Shown: positions 27,442-39,379 of the stretch, piece after piece | How positions within the stretch are numbered: position 1 is the stretch's first letter | Layout of the letters: each line of letters starts with the position of its first letter | Assembly (NCBI GenBank): GCA_937910695.1 | Contig: CALEMW010000160.1 | Coordinates: 1-62,649 of the forward strand | DNA: 62,649 nt | Direction: 5' to 3' | Origin: an uncultured bacterium | GTDB lineage: Bacteria; Krumholzibacteriota; Krumholzibacteriia; LZORAL124-64-63 | Position numbers and translations under genes: made by a program | The notes under the pieces: model-generated | The model's database searches: none | Told to the model about the DNA's origin: nothing | Seen by the model: the letters and a program-made list of their open reading frames with translations, nothing else

Positions 27442-28484
27442 CGCAGCTGCTGCCTGAGATCCGGGTCCACGCTCATCTCGACGCCGTCGGCCCCTGGGCC
27501 GATCCGGTTCTCTGGTCCCGTGCCGACGTCGGCCGCAACTACGAGGGACTTCCGTTTCCCCATCGCACCGTCGTCGGCGCCGGCGAGATGCAGCGCGACT
27601 GCGTCTTTGACGCGGCGGCCACCGTGCCGGGATTCGTCGGCTGTGAACCTGTACCCTTGTCGGCCCTGACACGCAGGGAACTCCAGTGCGCCCGGGAATC
27701 GGGCCTGATCTCGGCGGGCCAGTTCAAGGAGCTCAACTCGGAGCCGTTCTGTCTGGTGAGCCCAGATGCCTCTCTGATGCTCAGAACTCGGGACCGTGAC
27801 CATGTTCGTCTGATCGCCCGCTGCTCCGGCCTGGATCCCCAGGCCGCCCTGCGAAACGTGCTTTCGGTCGAACGTTGCCTGGATCGCGCCGTCACCTTCG
27901 CCTACGACGACCGCTTCGGTTATCTGACCGCTGAGCCGGCGCGCTGTGGAACAGGGCTGGCCCTGGGATGTCTGGTCCATCTACCGGCGTTGGCCTTTTC
28001 GGGAACGGCGGCCGAGGTCCTCAACGAGGTCGGGGAGCAAGGTCTTTCGACAAGGGGCTGGTTCGAGTCGGAGGGTCGGGCCCGCGGCGATCTGTTCATT
28101 CTGCGCTCCCGCCGCTCCCTCGGCTGCAGTGAAAAAACCATGGCCGGGGAATTCACAAAATTGGCGGCCCGGGTCGTTGGACTCGAGATCGCCACCCGTG
28201 AGATCCTGCTCTCGAGCCGGCGTCTGGAGTTGGAGGATCGTATCCACAGGGCTTCGGGACTGTTGAGGAACGCCAGGTTGATGTCCCTCTCCGAATCCTA
28301 TGACCACATATCATTCACCCGTCTGGGCGCCGCCACGGGCCTGTTGGCGGGACCGGACGCCGCCGCCTGGAACCGTCTGCTTGTGGATCTGCGCCCCGGA
28401 CACCTGGGCATCGATCCGGCAGGAAGCGATCCCGACGACGATCTCATCGCCCGGGCCGCCCATCTCCGCAAATTCTTCAGCTGA
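27438..28484 (+). CDS. mcsB: McsB-family protein with degenerate kinase active site
   Basis: A 348-residue phosphagen-kinase-fold protein alignable to McsB over its length: WSRADVGRN (26-34, for SSRxRLARN), FGYLTAEPARCGTG (160-173), VHLPALAF, TRGWFESEG and the helical C-terminus with RRLELEDRIHRASGLL. Key residues are changed. The NEEDH catalytic-glutamate motif reads RTRDRDH (116-122). The CPTNxGTG cysteine is Glu166. The RASV arginine is Ala175. The second Arg of SSRxR is Asp30. Arginine phosphorylation is therefore doubtful; a pArg-related adaptor or ClpC-regulating pseudokinase is an inference. Coupled to the mcsA-like gene. Confidence 0.85.
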   Translation: MTQLLPEIRVHAHLDAVGPWADPVLWSRADVGRNYEGLPFPHRTVVGAGEMQRDCVFDAAATVPGFVGCEPVPLSALTRRELQCARESGLISAGQFKELNSEPFCLVSPDASLMLRTRDRDHVRLIARCSGLDPQAALRNVLSVERCLDRAVTFAYDDRFGYLTAEPARCGTGLALGCLVHLPALAFSGTAAEVLNEVGEQGLSTRGWFESEGRARGDLFILRSRRSLGCSEKTMAGEFTKLAARVVGLEIATREILLSSRRLELEDRIHRASGLLRNARLMSLSESYDHISFTRLGAATGLLAGPDAAAWNRLLVDLRPGHLGIDPAGSDPDDDLIARAAHLRKFFS

Positions 28485-28575
28485 GATTCGTCTCATCCCT
28501 CAAGTTTCTTGCTCACAATCCGATCCTATGGAAGGATTGACCACGCACACATGGTGCCCATGCGCCGAGTCGGTG

Positions 28576-28581
28576 TATATT
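28576..28581 (+). promoter_or_regulatory. Possible -10 element for clpC
   Basis: TATATT about 56 bp before the clpC start, in the 152-bp gap after mcsB. No good -35 lies 16-18 bp upstream, and I see no CtsR or CIRCE-type operator. Weak call. Confidence 0.25.
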
Positions 28582-28636
28582 GACCCTAGGTTCCAGGGGC
28601 GACAACGTCCCGGCGCATACGCGAACGGAGATGCAG

Positions 28637-31114
<2,478 letters not shown>

Positions 31115-31136
31115 TCGCGATCTTCGCTGATGAGAT

Positions 31137-31162
31137 GCGGGGGCCCCTCACAGGGCCCCCGC
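31137..31162 (+). terminator. Terminator after clpC
   Basis: Perfect ten-base-pair stem GCGGGGGCCC / GGGCCCCCGC with loop CTCACA, followed by CTTGCATT. A strong GC hairpin 22 bp after the clpC stop; T run is weak. Confidence 0.8.
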
Positions 31163-31250
31163 CTTGCATTCCGGACAACGATGAAGCACATTGATGCCCC
31201 ATGCGTGGAACCGCACGGGGTATGTCCGTGTAGGATGCGCGGAACCCGAG

Positions 31251-31279
31251 TTGCCGACGTCCGGCCCCTCTGTTACCAT
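31251..31279 (+). promoter_or_regulatory. Candidate sigma70 promoter for bamA operon
   Basis: TTGCCG at 31251-31256, 17-bp spacer, TACCAT at 31274-31279, 53 bp before the bamA ATG and downstream of the clpC terminator. Confidence 0.5.
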
Positions 31280-31332
31280 GCCCCGGCTCCGGACGATATG
31301 GAATCCCCCAGTTCACGGATCGGAACGCACGG

Positions 31333-33639
31333 ATGAACGCCCGAATTTGCTCCTGGCTGATCAGCTTGTTGCTTTTGCTGGCCTGCGCCGCGACGGCCCA
31401 GCAGACGCCTGTCGTCATTACGTCCGTCGATGTGATCGGCGCTCGGACCGTTGGCGCAGGACAGGTCCAATCCTGGGCGGAGCTCCAGCCCGGCGACCCG
31501 TTCACGGCCGACTCTGCCGCCCTGGCCATCCGCAACCTCTTTGCGACGGGCAAGTTCTCGGACGTCTACATCTACCGCAGCGATGAGCCCGGTGGCGTGA
31601 AGGTGATCGTGAACCTCACGGAATTTCCACGCATCCGTGCCATCAAGTTCCGGGGAAACAACAAGATCAAAGAGAAGGACCTGAACGAAGCCTTCCCGCC
31701 TTTGGTCGGGCAGTTCGCCAATCCCGCGGTGATCACTCGTGAGCTGGAGCCCTTGCGCGAGCTGTATCAGGAAAAGGGCTACTACAACATGTCGGCCCAC
31801 ATCGACTCGTCACTCGTCGACGGCAACAACCTCGAGGAACTCGTGGTGACCATCGACGAGGGGGAGAAGATCAAGGCCCGCACCATCTCCTTCGACGGCA
31901 ACGCGGCCTTTTCCGACGATGAGCTCCGCGGAAAGATGAAGCAGAGCACCGGGGGCTTCCTCAAGAGCTCCACCTTCAAGAAGGTGCAGTTCGAGGAAGA
32001 CAAGGAACGCCTGGCCATGTGGTACCGCGATCATGGCTACCTCGACGCCGAGGTCGCCGACGTGGATATGACCTTCGTGGAGGAGAATAAGAAAATTGAT
32101 CTCCTCATCCACATGAACGAAGGCGCCGTCTACACCGTCGGCGACATCAACTGGGAAGGGAACCAGGAGTACGACGACCTGGCCATCGCCAGCCACATCC
32201 TGCTCTCTCGCGGAGAGACGTTCCGCGAAATCGACTATCAGGAGACACTCCGCGAACTCCACTCCATGTACTGGGACAACGGCTTCATCTACATCACTGT
32301 CGACCCCGAACGGCAGATCCGGGGGCAGGTCGTCGACCTCACTCTCCGCTTCCGGGAGGGAGAACCGGCCCGCATCCGCGACATCCGTGTGGCCGACAAC
32401 CTGAAGACCTACGACGAGGTCATCCTCCGCGAGATGCTGATCTATCCCGGCGACGTCTTCAGCAACAGGATGATCGAACTGTCCCAGGGCAACATCTTCA
32501 GGCTGGGATATTTCAACAACGTGATCCCGGAATTCAAACCCGCCGACCGCGAAGGCGACGTCGACCTCGTGATGAAGGTGGAGGAGAAGCAGACCGGCCA
32601 GTTCAGCTTCGGCATGGCGTACAGCGCCCAGACCTCGGTCACCGGCTTCATCCAGATCGCCGAGACCAACTTCCGCGGCAAGGGCCAGAACATCGGCCTG
32701 GCTTGGCAGTTCGGTTCCAGGCAGCGCTACGTGGACATCAACTTCACCGAGCCCTGGTTCCTGGGCACCCCGACCCTGGTGGGCGTGGATCTCTTCGACC
32801 GTTATCAGTACAACTTCGACGACTTCTACGAGAGTCGCGTCAAGGGCGGCGCCGTGCGTCTCGGCCGGCGCATTCCCGGCACCAGGTTCTCGCGTGTGGG
32901 CCTCCGTTACGAATTGTCAGAAACTCGCCTCTCCGAGTTCAGCACCTCGTACGTGGACTATCTGGACAACCTCGCGTCCCAGGTCGGCGACGAGGATCTG
33001 CCCTTCCAACGTCTGGACGAGGTGGATTGGCCCGAAACCAAAAGTGCCGTAACTCTCAGTTTCTCACGCAACTCCACAGACAATCCTTTCTTCCCAACTC
33101 AGGGCTCCAAGACGAGTTATAGCCTTGAGTTTTCCGGGGGCATGCTCGGCGGCGAAATCGACTACCAGAAGCATATGTTCCGGCACTCCTTCTTTCAGAA
33201 GCTGCCGGCCGGTCTCGCCTTGCGGATGAGCACGTCCCTGGGCCTGATCCATGGACTCCAGAATGCTGACAACGTGCCGGACTACGAGAAATTCCGGCTC
33301 GGCGGCAACCGTCTCTACCCGTTGCGGGGTTACCGGGACCTTGAAGTCGTGCCTCGCGACAACCCCGGCTTCATCGGTGGTCGTTTCTATACGATCATGA
33401 CCACCGAACTGCTCTACCCCTTGACCAACGCCGTGCAACTGCTAGGTTTCGTCGATCAGGGCGATACCTGGAACAGCTTCAGTGCGACCGATTTCACGAA
33501 TATGCGCAAAGGGGCCGGCTTCGGCGTTCGAGTCGAAGTCCCCATGATGGGAACCATTGGATTCGATTACGGTTACGGCTTCGATCGGGCCGACGGCCCG
33601 AGCTGGGAGCCACACTTCAATTTCGGCACGTTTTTCTAG
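31333..33639 (+). CDS. bamA: Outer-membrane protein assembly factor BamA
   Basis: A 768-residue Omp85 protein. It has a signal peptide (about 1-22), about five POTRA domains (to about residue 410; for example IRAIKFRGNNKIKEKDL and ARTISFDGNAAFSDDEL), then a beta-barrel. The barrel carries LGGNRLYPLRGYRD, equivalent to the VRGF/Y lid-lock motif, and ends GTFF with a C-terminal aromatic. It is the core catalyst of beta-barrel insertion. Next genes are OmpH and LpxD, the classic bamA-skp-lpxD order. Nothing appears missing. Confidence 0.95.
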   Translation: MNARICSWLISLLLLLACAATAQQTPVVITSVDVIGARTVGAGQVQSWAELQPGDPFTADSAALAIRNLFATGKFSDVYIYRSDEPGGVKVIVNLTEFPRIRAIKFRGNNKIKEKDLNEAFPPLVGQFANPAVITRELEPLRELYQEKGYYNMSAHIDSSLVDGNNLEELVVTIDEGEKIKARTISFDGNAAFSDDELRGKMKQSTGGFLKSSTFKKVQFEEDKERLAMWYRDHGYLDAEVADVDMTFVEENKKIDLLIHMNEGAVYTVGDINWEGNQEYDDLAIASHILLSRGETFREIDYQETLRELHSMYWDNGFIYITVDPERQIRGQVVDLTLRFREGEPARIRDIRVADNLKTYDEVILREMLIYPGDVFSNRMIELSQGNIFRLGYFNNVIPEFKPADREGDVDLVMKVEEKQTGQFSFGMAYSAQTSVTGFIQIAETNFRGKGQNIGLAWQFGSRQRYVDINFTEPWFLGTPTLVGVDLFDRYQYNFDDFYESRVKGGAVRLGRRIPGTRFSRVGLRYELSETRLSEFSTSYVDYLDNLASQVGDEDLPFQRLDEVDWPETKSAVTLSFSRNSTDNPFFPTQGSKTSYSLEFSGGMLGGEIDYQKHMFRHSFFQKLPAGLALRMSTSLGLIHGLQNADNVPDYEKFRLGGNRLYPLRGYRDLEVVPRDNPGFIGGRFYTIMTTELLYPLTNAVQLLGFVDQGDTWNSFSATDFTNMRKGAGFGVRVEVPMMGTIGFDYGYGFDRADGPSWEPHFNFGTFF

Positions 33640-33667
33640 CTGACGTGCCGCAACCCGAGGAGACGAG

Positions 33668-34204
33668 ATGAACCGCACGAAGACCACCCTGGCCGGACTG
33701 CTGGGCATCCTCCTGCTGACCGCTGTCGTCGCTCCTGCGAGCGCGGCGTCGGACAAGCCCTTCGCCGTGATCGATTCCCAGCGAATCGTCGACGAATACA
33801 GCGCAGCCAAGGACGCTCAGGAGCAGTATCAGAGATTCCTGCAGGATAAGGAGCAGGAGATCGCCGACAAGGAGCGGGACCTGCAGCTCATGGCAGAAGC
33901 CATCGAGAGCCAGAAGATGGTTCTGGGTGAGGACGCCCTACGGACCAAAGTCGAAGAATTTGAGAACGCCAAGCAGGCGTACTTCAACCTGCGTGAGACC
34001 ATCGACTCCCAGGCCGAGCAGGAATACAAGAACAAGATCCAGCCCATCATCGACCAGGTGAAGCTGATCGTCGACAGGATCGGCAAGGAAGAGGGCTACG
34101 GAATTGTCATCGACGCCGCCGGCCTGACTGTCCTGTTTCTGGACCCCGATGTGGATCTGACCGACAAGGTCATCGAGACTCTCGTCCGAGGTGTCGAGGA
34201 ATAG
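33668..34204 (+). CDS. skp: OmpH/Skp-type periplasmic chaperone
   Basis: A 178-residue secreted protein with a signal peptide (cleavage likely near ASAAS, residues 23-27). It has an N-terminal beta strand (FAVIDSQRIVDEYSAAKDA), long charged helices forming the tentacle coiled coil (about 45-130), and a beta-rich end (GYGIVIDAAGLTVLFLDPDVDLTDKVI). Skp holds unfolded outer-membrane proteins for BamA, encoded 28 bp upstream. ATG preceded by GAGGAGACG. Confidence 0.9.
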   Translation: MNRTKTTLAGLLGILLLTAVVAPASAASDKPFAVIDSQRIVDEYSAAKDAQEQYQRFLQDKEQEIADKERDLQLMAEAIESQKMVLGEDALRTKVEEFENAKQAYFNLRETIDSQAEQEYKNKIQPIIDQVKLIVDRIGKEEGYGIVIDAAGLTVLFLDPDVDLTDKVIETLVRGVEE

Positions 34205-34220
34205 ACGGGATCGATTTTCG

Positions 34221-34249
34221 TTGACACGGCCCCCGGGCGGGGTGACATT
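34221..34249 (+). promoter_or_regulatory. Possible promoter before lpxD
   Basis: Consensus -35 TTGACA at 34221-34226 with a 17-bp GC-rich spacer and a poor -10 GACATT at 34244-34249, in the 147-bp gap between skp and lpxD. The -10 is weak, so this is tentative. Confidence 0.35.
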
Positions 34250-34351
34250 TTCTGAGAATTCTGGACGTCTTGAGCTTAGCCCCCCTTCGTGACACCGACG
34301 GAGAGGGGCGATGCTTCATTTGGCGCTGCTGAGGTGCCGGGCGGAGATCCC

Positions 34352-35398
34352 ATGGACCTGTTGCTGAGCGAACTGGCGGATCGGCTGGGATTGACCCTCG
34401 TTGGCGACGGCAACGTCGTGATCAGGGGAGTCGCTGGTTTCGAATCGGCCGGTCCCGGTGACCTCACCTTCGTGGAAGAACGCCGGTTTCTCAAGCGTCT
34501 CGACGAAACAGCTGCCTCGGCGATCATCGTGCCGTCCGGTTTGGATGTCGACGGACCTGCCCTCCGGGCCGAGAACCCACGGGCCGCCTATGCCCGGGCC
34601 CTGGGTCTGTTCGCCCCGGACCCGGACCGTGTCTTTCCGCCGGGCATCCACCCGAACGCCGTGGTGGACCCAAGTGCCGTGCTGGCGGCGGATGTCGCCG
34701 TGGGGCCGTTCTGCGTGATCGGTCCCGGCGTGATCATCGGAGCCGGCTCGCGTCTGGGTGTTGGCGTGGTGCTCGAAGCTGATGTGGCTTTGGGCGAAGG
34801 GTGTTGTCTCTATGCCTCGACTGTTGTGCGGGAGAGATGCCGTCTAGGTGACAGGGTGATCCTGCATCCTGGCGCGGTGATTGGTACGGACGGTTTCGGA
34901 TACTACCCTGGAGCAGACGGCCTGATCAAGATTCCTCAGATCGGCATTGCGGTCCTCGAAGACGACGTCGAGATCGGCGCGAACAGTTGCGTGGATAGAG
35001 CGACGACCGGGGAGACCCGCGTCGGGTCGGGAACGAAGATCGACAACCTCTGTCAGGTTGCTCACAATGTGACCATCGGCAGTCATTGTGCGATGTCGGC
35101 TTTGAGTGGCCTATCCGGCAGCAGCCGCCTCGGCGACGGCGTCACGATGGGCGGTCAGACCGGAGTCGCTGACCATATTTCCCTCGGCGACGGTTCTCGA
35201 GTCGCCGCCAAATCCGCGGTGACTCGCAATGTCCCGGCCGGTCAGACCGTCCTGGGTTATCCGGCGGTGGAATTCCAGAAGGCTTTTCGGCTGGTGGCTC
35301 TGTATCACCGCCTGCCCGCTTTGAATCGTCGCGTGAAGGAACTGGAAGAACGCTTCGGCGCTCGTACGAACACGGATGAAGACCCCGGGGAGGGTTGA
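34352..35398 (+). CDS. lpxD: UDP-3-O-acylglucosamine N-acyltransferase
   Basis: A 348-residue LpxD, third enzyme of lipid A synthesis, adding the N-linked hydroxyacyl chain from ACP. The N-terminal uridine-binding domain starts [18 protein letters not shown]. Left-handed beta-helix hexapeptide repeats follow (about 100-290), including [21 protein letters not shown] and [28 protein letters not shown], where the catalytic histidine lies. The C-terminal helix ends ELEERFG. The ATG at 34352 with GGAG upstream gives the family N-terminus. Confidence 0.94.
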   Translation: MDLLLSELADRLGLTLVGDGNVVIRGVAGFESAGPGDLTFVEERRFLKRLDETAASAIIVPSGLDVDGPALRAENPRAAYARALGLFAPDPDRVFPPGIHPNAVVDPSAVLAADVAVGPFCVIGPGVIIGAGSRLGVGVVLEADVALGEGCCLYASTVVRERCRLGDRVILHPGAVIGTDGFGYYPGADGLIKIPQIGIAVLEDDVEIGANSCVDRATTGETRVGSGTKIDNLCQVAHNVTIGSHCAMSALSGLSGSSRLGDGVTMGGQTGVADHISLGDGSRVAAKSAVTRNVPAGQTVLGYPAVEFQKAFRLVALYHRLPALNRRVKELEERFGARTNTDEDPGEG

Positions 35399-35400
35399 GG

Positions 35401-36714
35401 TTGCTGTTGCTTCAAAAGACCGTTGCGAAGCGTGTGGAAATGGAAGGTACGGGGCTGCACACTGGCGGTCCCGCGCGGATTTCTTTCATGCCCGCCGAAC
35501 CCAATACGGGACTCTTGTTCCGAGTGCATGCCGACGGTGAGGACATCGACATTCCCGCGATCATCGAGAACGTCCCGGACGACCTCGACGGGTTGCGCAA
35601 CACGGCATTGGTCAGCAACGGAGTGCGGATCCATACCGTGGAGCATGTGCTGTCGGCCCTTTACGGCATGGGGATCACCAACTGCATCATCGAGCTCGAC
35701 GGCGAAGAACCGCCCGAGCCGGTTGAGGGCAGTACGACGGCCTATGTGGATCTGCTGAGCGGTGCCGGCATCGTGGACCAGGGACTGCCGGCGACCTACT
35801 ACCGCATCGATTCGCCTGTCGAATACCGCGACGGTGATATCCTGCTGCGGGCCGTTCCCTGCGACCGTTTCATGGTGACCTTCAAGATCAACTACCCCGA
35901 TCCCCTGATCGGATGCCAGGAGTACACCTGTGAGATGCGTCCACAGGTCTACCGCGATGAGATTGCCCCGAGCCGCACCTTCGCGCTGAAGCGCGATATC
36001 GAGCTTCTTCAGAACATGGGGCTGGGGCAGGGCGGCACCCTGGAAAACGCCTTGATCGTCGACGACGGCGTGCTCGTCAACGACACCGAGTTGCGCTTCC
36101 CCGACGAATTCGTCCGCCACAAGATCCTCGACCTTGTCGGGGATCTGGCTCTGTTGGGAATGCCACTGCAGGGACATGTGATCGCCGAGCGTTCAGGGCA
36201 TGCATCCAACGCGGCTTTCACGCGCCTGTTGGCCCGTTCGGAAAGGCGTCAAAACAGGATCTACCCGCGGCGCAAACCGACGTACTGGGACATCAATTCG
36301 ATCATGAAGGTGATGCCTCATCGCTACCCGTTGCTGCTCGTGGACAGGATCCTCGAACTCGAATGCGGTAAGCGCGTGGTCGGTCTGAAGAACGTGACGA
36401 TCAACGAACCGTTTTTCAACGGACATTTTCCCGGGCACCCCATCATGCCGGCGGTGTTGATCACCGAGGCCATGGCCCAGGTGGGTGGAGTGCTGCTGAT
36501 GAGCAGCATCGAGGATCCCGAGACTAAGCTTGTGTATTTCAGCGGGATCGACAACGCACGTTTCCGACGCCCCGTGACCCCGGGAGACCAGATCCGCTTC
36601 GAAGTGGAGATGGTCAAAATCCGGGGGCCGATCTGCAAAATGAAGGGGGTCGCCTTGGTAGACGGAGAACTCGTCGCCGAGGCCGACCTGATGTCGACCA
36701 TCGTGGACCGCTGA
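35401..36714 (+). CDS. lpxC/fabZ: LpxC-FabZ fusion: lipid A deacetylase and hydroxyacyl-ACP dehydratase
   Basis: A 437-residue bifunctional protein. Residues about 1-285 are LpxC, the zinc deacetylase committing UDP-acyl-GlcNAc to lipid [20 protein letters not shown] (zinc His), [15 protein letters not shown] (zinc His and Asp) and ERSGHASN (catalytic His). Residues about 290-437 are Fab[14 protein letters not shown] and [23 protein letters not shown] with the catalytic His and Glu. This fusion is known in Bacteroidota/Chlorobiota relatives. Start uncertain among TTG codons at 35395, 35401 and 35407; 35401 fits the family N-terminus. Confidence 0.93.
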   Translation: MLLLQKTVAKRVEMEGTGLHTGGPARISFMPAEPNTGLLFRVHADGEDIDIPAIIENVPDDLDGLRNTALVSNGVRIHTVEHVLSALYGMGITNCIIELDGEEPPEPVEGSTTAYVDLLSGAGIVDQGLPATYYRIDSPVEYRDGDILLRAVPCDRFMVTFKINYPDPLIGCQEYTCEMRPQVYRDEIAPSRTFALKRDIELLQNMGLGQGGTLENALIVDDGVLVNDTELRFPDEFVRHKILDLVGDLALLGMPLQGHVIAERSGHASNAAFTRLLARSERRQNRIYPRRKPTYWDINSIMKVMPHRYPLLLVDRILELECGKRVVGLKNVTINEPFFNGHFPGHPIMPAVLITEAMAQVGGVLLMSSIEDPETKLVYFSGIDNARFRRPVTPGDQIRFEVEMVKIRGPICKMKGVALVDGELVAEADLMSTIVDR

Positions 36715-36736
36715 GGCGGGACCGGGGAGGACCATC

Positions 36737-37558
36737 GTGGAACCCATGAACTTTCAGCCGGAATCCAGACTTCGTCCGGTCCGGAATGCCGAGATCCACC
36801 CGACTGCCGTGGTGTCGCCCGAGGCTCGCCTCGGACACAACGTGAAGATCGGGCCCTACTCGGTCATCGGATCCCAGGTGGAGATCGGACCCGACTGTGA
36901 GATCGGCACGTCGGTGGTGATCGAAGGTCGCACGACCATCGGCAGCAACAACCGCATCTACCACGGCGCCATCATCGGCAGCGATCCTCAGGATCTCAAA
37001 TACGCCGGCGAGACGACCTATGTTGAGATCGGCGACAACAACGTGATCCGCGAGTACGTGACCATCCACCTCGCCACCGGCGAGGGGGAGAAGACCAAGG
37101 TGGGCAACGACTGCCTGTTGATGGCCTACGTGCACGTGGCCCACAACAGCTCGGTGCACGATCACGTGATCCTGGCCAACGCCGTGAACCTGGCCGGGCA
37201 CGTCGACGTGGCCGACTGGGCCATCGTCGGTGGCATGACTCCGGTCCACCAGTTCGTGAACGTCGGCGCCCACGCCTTCGTCGGCGGCGGCAGCCGTCTG
37301 GCCCAGGACGTGCCCCCGTTCATCCGGGTGGCCGGCAACCCTGTGGAAGTGGCGGGCGTCAACAGCGTCGGTCTGAAGCGTCGCGGGTTCAGCGACGACG
37401 AGGTGTCCAACCTGAAGCGCGCCTACCGCCTGCTCTACCGCACGGGCTTGAACGTCAGCCAGGCCCTCGACCGGATCGCCCTGGACTGCACTCTCGACCG
37501 CCACACCGAGGGCCTGATGGCCTTCATCCGCCGTTCCGAGCGGGGTATCGTCCGCTGA
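36737..37558 (+). CDS. lpxA: UDP-N-acetylglucosamine acyltransferase
   Basis: A 273-residue LpxA, first enzyme of lipid A synthesis, O-acylating UDP-GlcNAc from hydroxyacyl-ACP. Beta-helix hexapeptide repeats begin at IHPTAVVSPEARLGHNVKIGPYSVIG. LLMAYVHVAHNSSV contains the catalytic histidine region, and GGGSRLAQDVPPFIRVAGNP is typical of LpxA. The C-terminal helical domain is present. GTG start with GGGGAGG upstream; ATG at 36746 is an alternative. Confidence 0.95.
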   Translation: MEPMNFQPESRLRPVRNAEIHPTAVVSPEARLGHNVKIGPYSVIGSQVEIGPDCEIGTSVVIEGRTTIGSNNRIYHGAIIGSDPQDLKYAGETTYVEIGDNNVIREYVTIHLATGEGEKTKVGNDCLLMAYVHVAHNSSVHDHVILANAVNLAGHVDVADWAIVGGMTPVHQFVNVGAHAFVGGGSRLAQDVPPFIRVAGNPVEVAGVNSVGLKRRGFSDDEVSNLKRAYRLLYRTGLNVSQALDRIALDCTLDRHTEGLMAFIRRSERGIVR

Positions 37559-37608
37559 TCCGTTCCGGCGGCGGGCACTGTCCCGCCGCCACCACCGACG
37601 GAGGCGAC

Positions 37609-38787
37609 GTGACCCCGACTCCCGACAGCTCTGCACCCCACATCTTTCTTTCATGCGGCGAAGCCAGCGGAGAACGCTACGGCGTCGCGTTGGTGCGCGC
37701 GCTGCGTGAGCGATGCCCGGACGTTATTCTGAGCGGGCTTGGTGGCGAGGCGTTGGCCGAGGCGGGCGTGACTCTCGTGGCCCGAGCGGATGAGCTGGCG
37801 GTCATGGGATTCACAGATGTCGCGGCGGCTCTGCCCTCCCTTCTCAAGGCGCGGAACCTGGTCCGCCGGTGTGCGGTGGCGGACGACATCGATCTTGTCA
37901 TACCGGTGGATTTTCCCGGATTCAATCTTGATCTGGCGACCCATGTCAAAGCGCAGGGGAAAGCCGTGTATTTTCTGGTAGCCCCTCAGCTCTGGGCCTG
38001 GGGGGGCTGGCGGATCGGTAAGCTGCGACGAGCAGTCGATCGCCTCGGCACACTCTTACCCTTCGAGCGGGCTTTCTTCGAAACCCGCGGCGTTTCCTGC
38101 GATGCCTTGGGCCACCCCTTGATGGACGACTATCTCGACCGCGACGTTCAGCCAACGATGGCTCTCAGAGAAGCCCGTCTGCGCGATACCGCTACACCAT
38201 TGACCTTGGGCCTGCTGCCGGGCAGCCGTCGCCAGGAGATCGCGAACCTCGTGCCGTTGCTGGCCGCAGTCATCACAGAGTTGAAGCTCCGCCGTCCCGA
38301 CCGTAGCTTTCAGGGAGTCGTCAGTGTCGCGCCGGGAGCGGAGGATGCCTGGTTCGAGCCTCTGCTGGCTCTTGGCTGTACACTCACACACAGGCCCTTG
38401 CCGGATCTGTTGCCGGACCTGGATATGGCGGTTGTCTGCAGTGGCACCGCATCGCTGGAAGCGTCCCTTGCCGGCGTTCCCCATGCTTTGGTGTACCGCA
38501 CTTCGCCCTTGAACTATGTCCTGGCTCGATTGCTGGTGAACGTCGAGAGCATCGGACTCGCGAATCTCATCTCTGACCTCGCCATGGTGCGTGAGCATGT
38601 TCAGGGTGCTGCACTTCCCAGGCCTGTCGTCGACGATCTCGAAGGTTGGCTCGACGGAACGAGCCGACGCCGACGTTTCACCGAACATGTCGCCACGCTG
38701 CGTCATCGTCTCGGGCCGCCGGGGTTCTGGGCACGCACTGCGGACAGCATTCTCGGACTCGTTACGGAGCACATTGCCGATGCCTGA
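37609..38787 (+). CDS. lpxB: Lipid-A-disaccharide synthase
   Basis: A 392-residue GT19 glycosyltransferase that joins UDP-diacylglucosamine and lipid X. It starts with IFLSCGEASGERYGVALVRAL (family motif GExSGD varied to GEASGE), then DLVIPVDFPGFNLDLA, VAPQLWAWGGWRIGKL, LLPGSRRQEIANL and AVVCSGTASLEASLAGVPHALVYR. GTG start with GGAGGCGAC upstream. The 3' end overlaps the next gene by eight bases. Confidence 0.94.
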   Translation: MTPTPDSSAPHIFLSCGEASGERYGVALVRALRERCPDVILSGLGGEALAEAGVTLVARADELAVMGFTDVAAALPSLLKARNLVRRCAVADDIDLVIPVDFPGFNLDLATHVKAQGKAVYFLVAPQLWAWGGWRIGKLRRAVDRLGTLLPFERAFFETRGVSCDALGHPLMDDYLDRDVQPTMALREARLRDTATPLTLGLLPGSRRQEIANLVPLLAAVITELKLRRPDRSFQGVVSVAPGAEDAWFEPLLALGCTLTHRPLPDLLPDLDMAVVCSGTASLEASLAGVPHALVYRTSPLNYVLARLLVNVESIGLANLISDLAMVREHVQGAALPRPVVDDLEGWLDGTSRRRRFTEHVATLRHRLGPPGFWARTADSILGLVTEHIADA

Positions 38788-39379
38788 TCTGGTTCAACGT
38801 CTCAAGTTCCAACTGACGCCCTGGATTTTCAGGGGTTTGACCGCATCGGTGCGTGTCGAACGGAGGCAGGCCCCTCAACCGGGGCCAGCCACGATCTTCG
38901 CGAGTCTGCATCGGGACATGATTCCGGCGATCATCGGTGTGGCCCCGTACCGTCCGGTCCTGCTGGTCAGTCGAAGTGATGATGGAGAAATCCTGATCCG
39001 TACCCTCGCATCCCGGGGCTACGGTTTTGTGAGAGGATCGACAGGGAAGGAGGGCGGTGCCGCTTTCCGCTCCCTGCTGTCCCAACTCGCCGCAGGCCGC
39101 TCGATCGGCATCGCCGTGGATGGTCCGCGCGGTCCGTTCGGGACGATTCACGACGGTGTGCTCCGCCTCGCCCGTCTGTCCGGAGCGACCATCGTACCGG
39201 TTGTAGCCACGCCCGGTGTTCATCTCAGCCTCAAGACTTGGGATCGCACCATTGTCCCGGCACCTGGCAGCCGTCTGGCCATCACCTTCGGGGAACGCAT
39301 CACCGTCGGCGAAGGTGATGCGGGACGTCATGTCGCCGAATTGGCCGTACGCAGGGCATTGCTGGGAGACTCCCGATGA
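38780..39379 (+). CDS. DUF374-type lysophospholipid/lipid A acyltransferase
   Basis: A 199-residue protein of the LPLAT-like DUF374 family. It carries FASLHRDMIPAIIG in the place of the acyltransferase histidine motif and AVDGPRGPFGTIHDGVLRLARLSGATIVPV, the most characteristic family segment. Its place between lpxB and lpxK suggests that it adds a secondary acyl chain to a lipid A precursor, the LpxL/LpxJ role; this is inference from context. The ATG at 38780 lies inside the lpxB end; earlier in-frame codons are lpxB antiframe. Confidence 0.83.
   Translation: MPDLVQRLKFQLTPWIFRGLTASVRVERRQAPQPGPATIFASLHRDMIPAIIGVAPYRPVLLVSRSDDGEILIRTLASRGYGFVRGSTGKEGGAAFRSLLSQLAAGRSIGIAVDGPRGPFGTIHDGVLRLARLSGATIVPVVATPGVHLSLKTWDRTIVPAPGSRLAITFGERITVGEGDAGRHVAELAVRRALLGDSR

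Noticed and set aside
27550-27960. Possibility that McsB changes come from a frameshift or sequencing error
   Set aside because: The frame is continuous, flanking conserved segments are in register and changes are scattered substitutions, not a shifted block.
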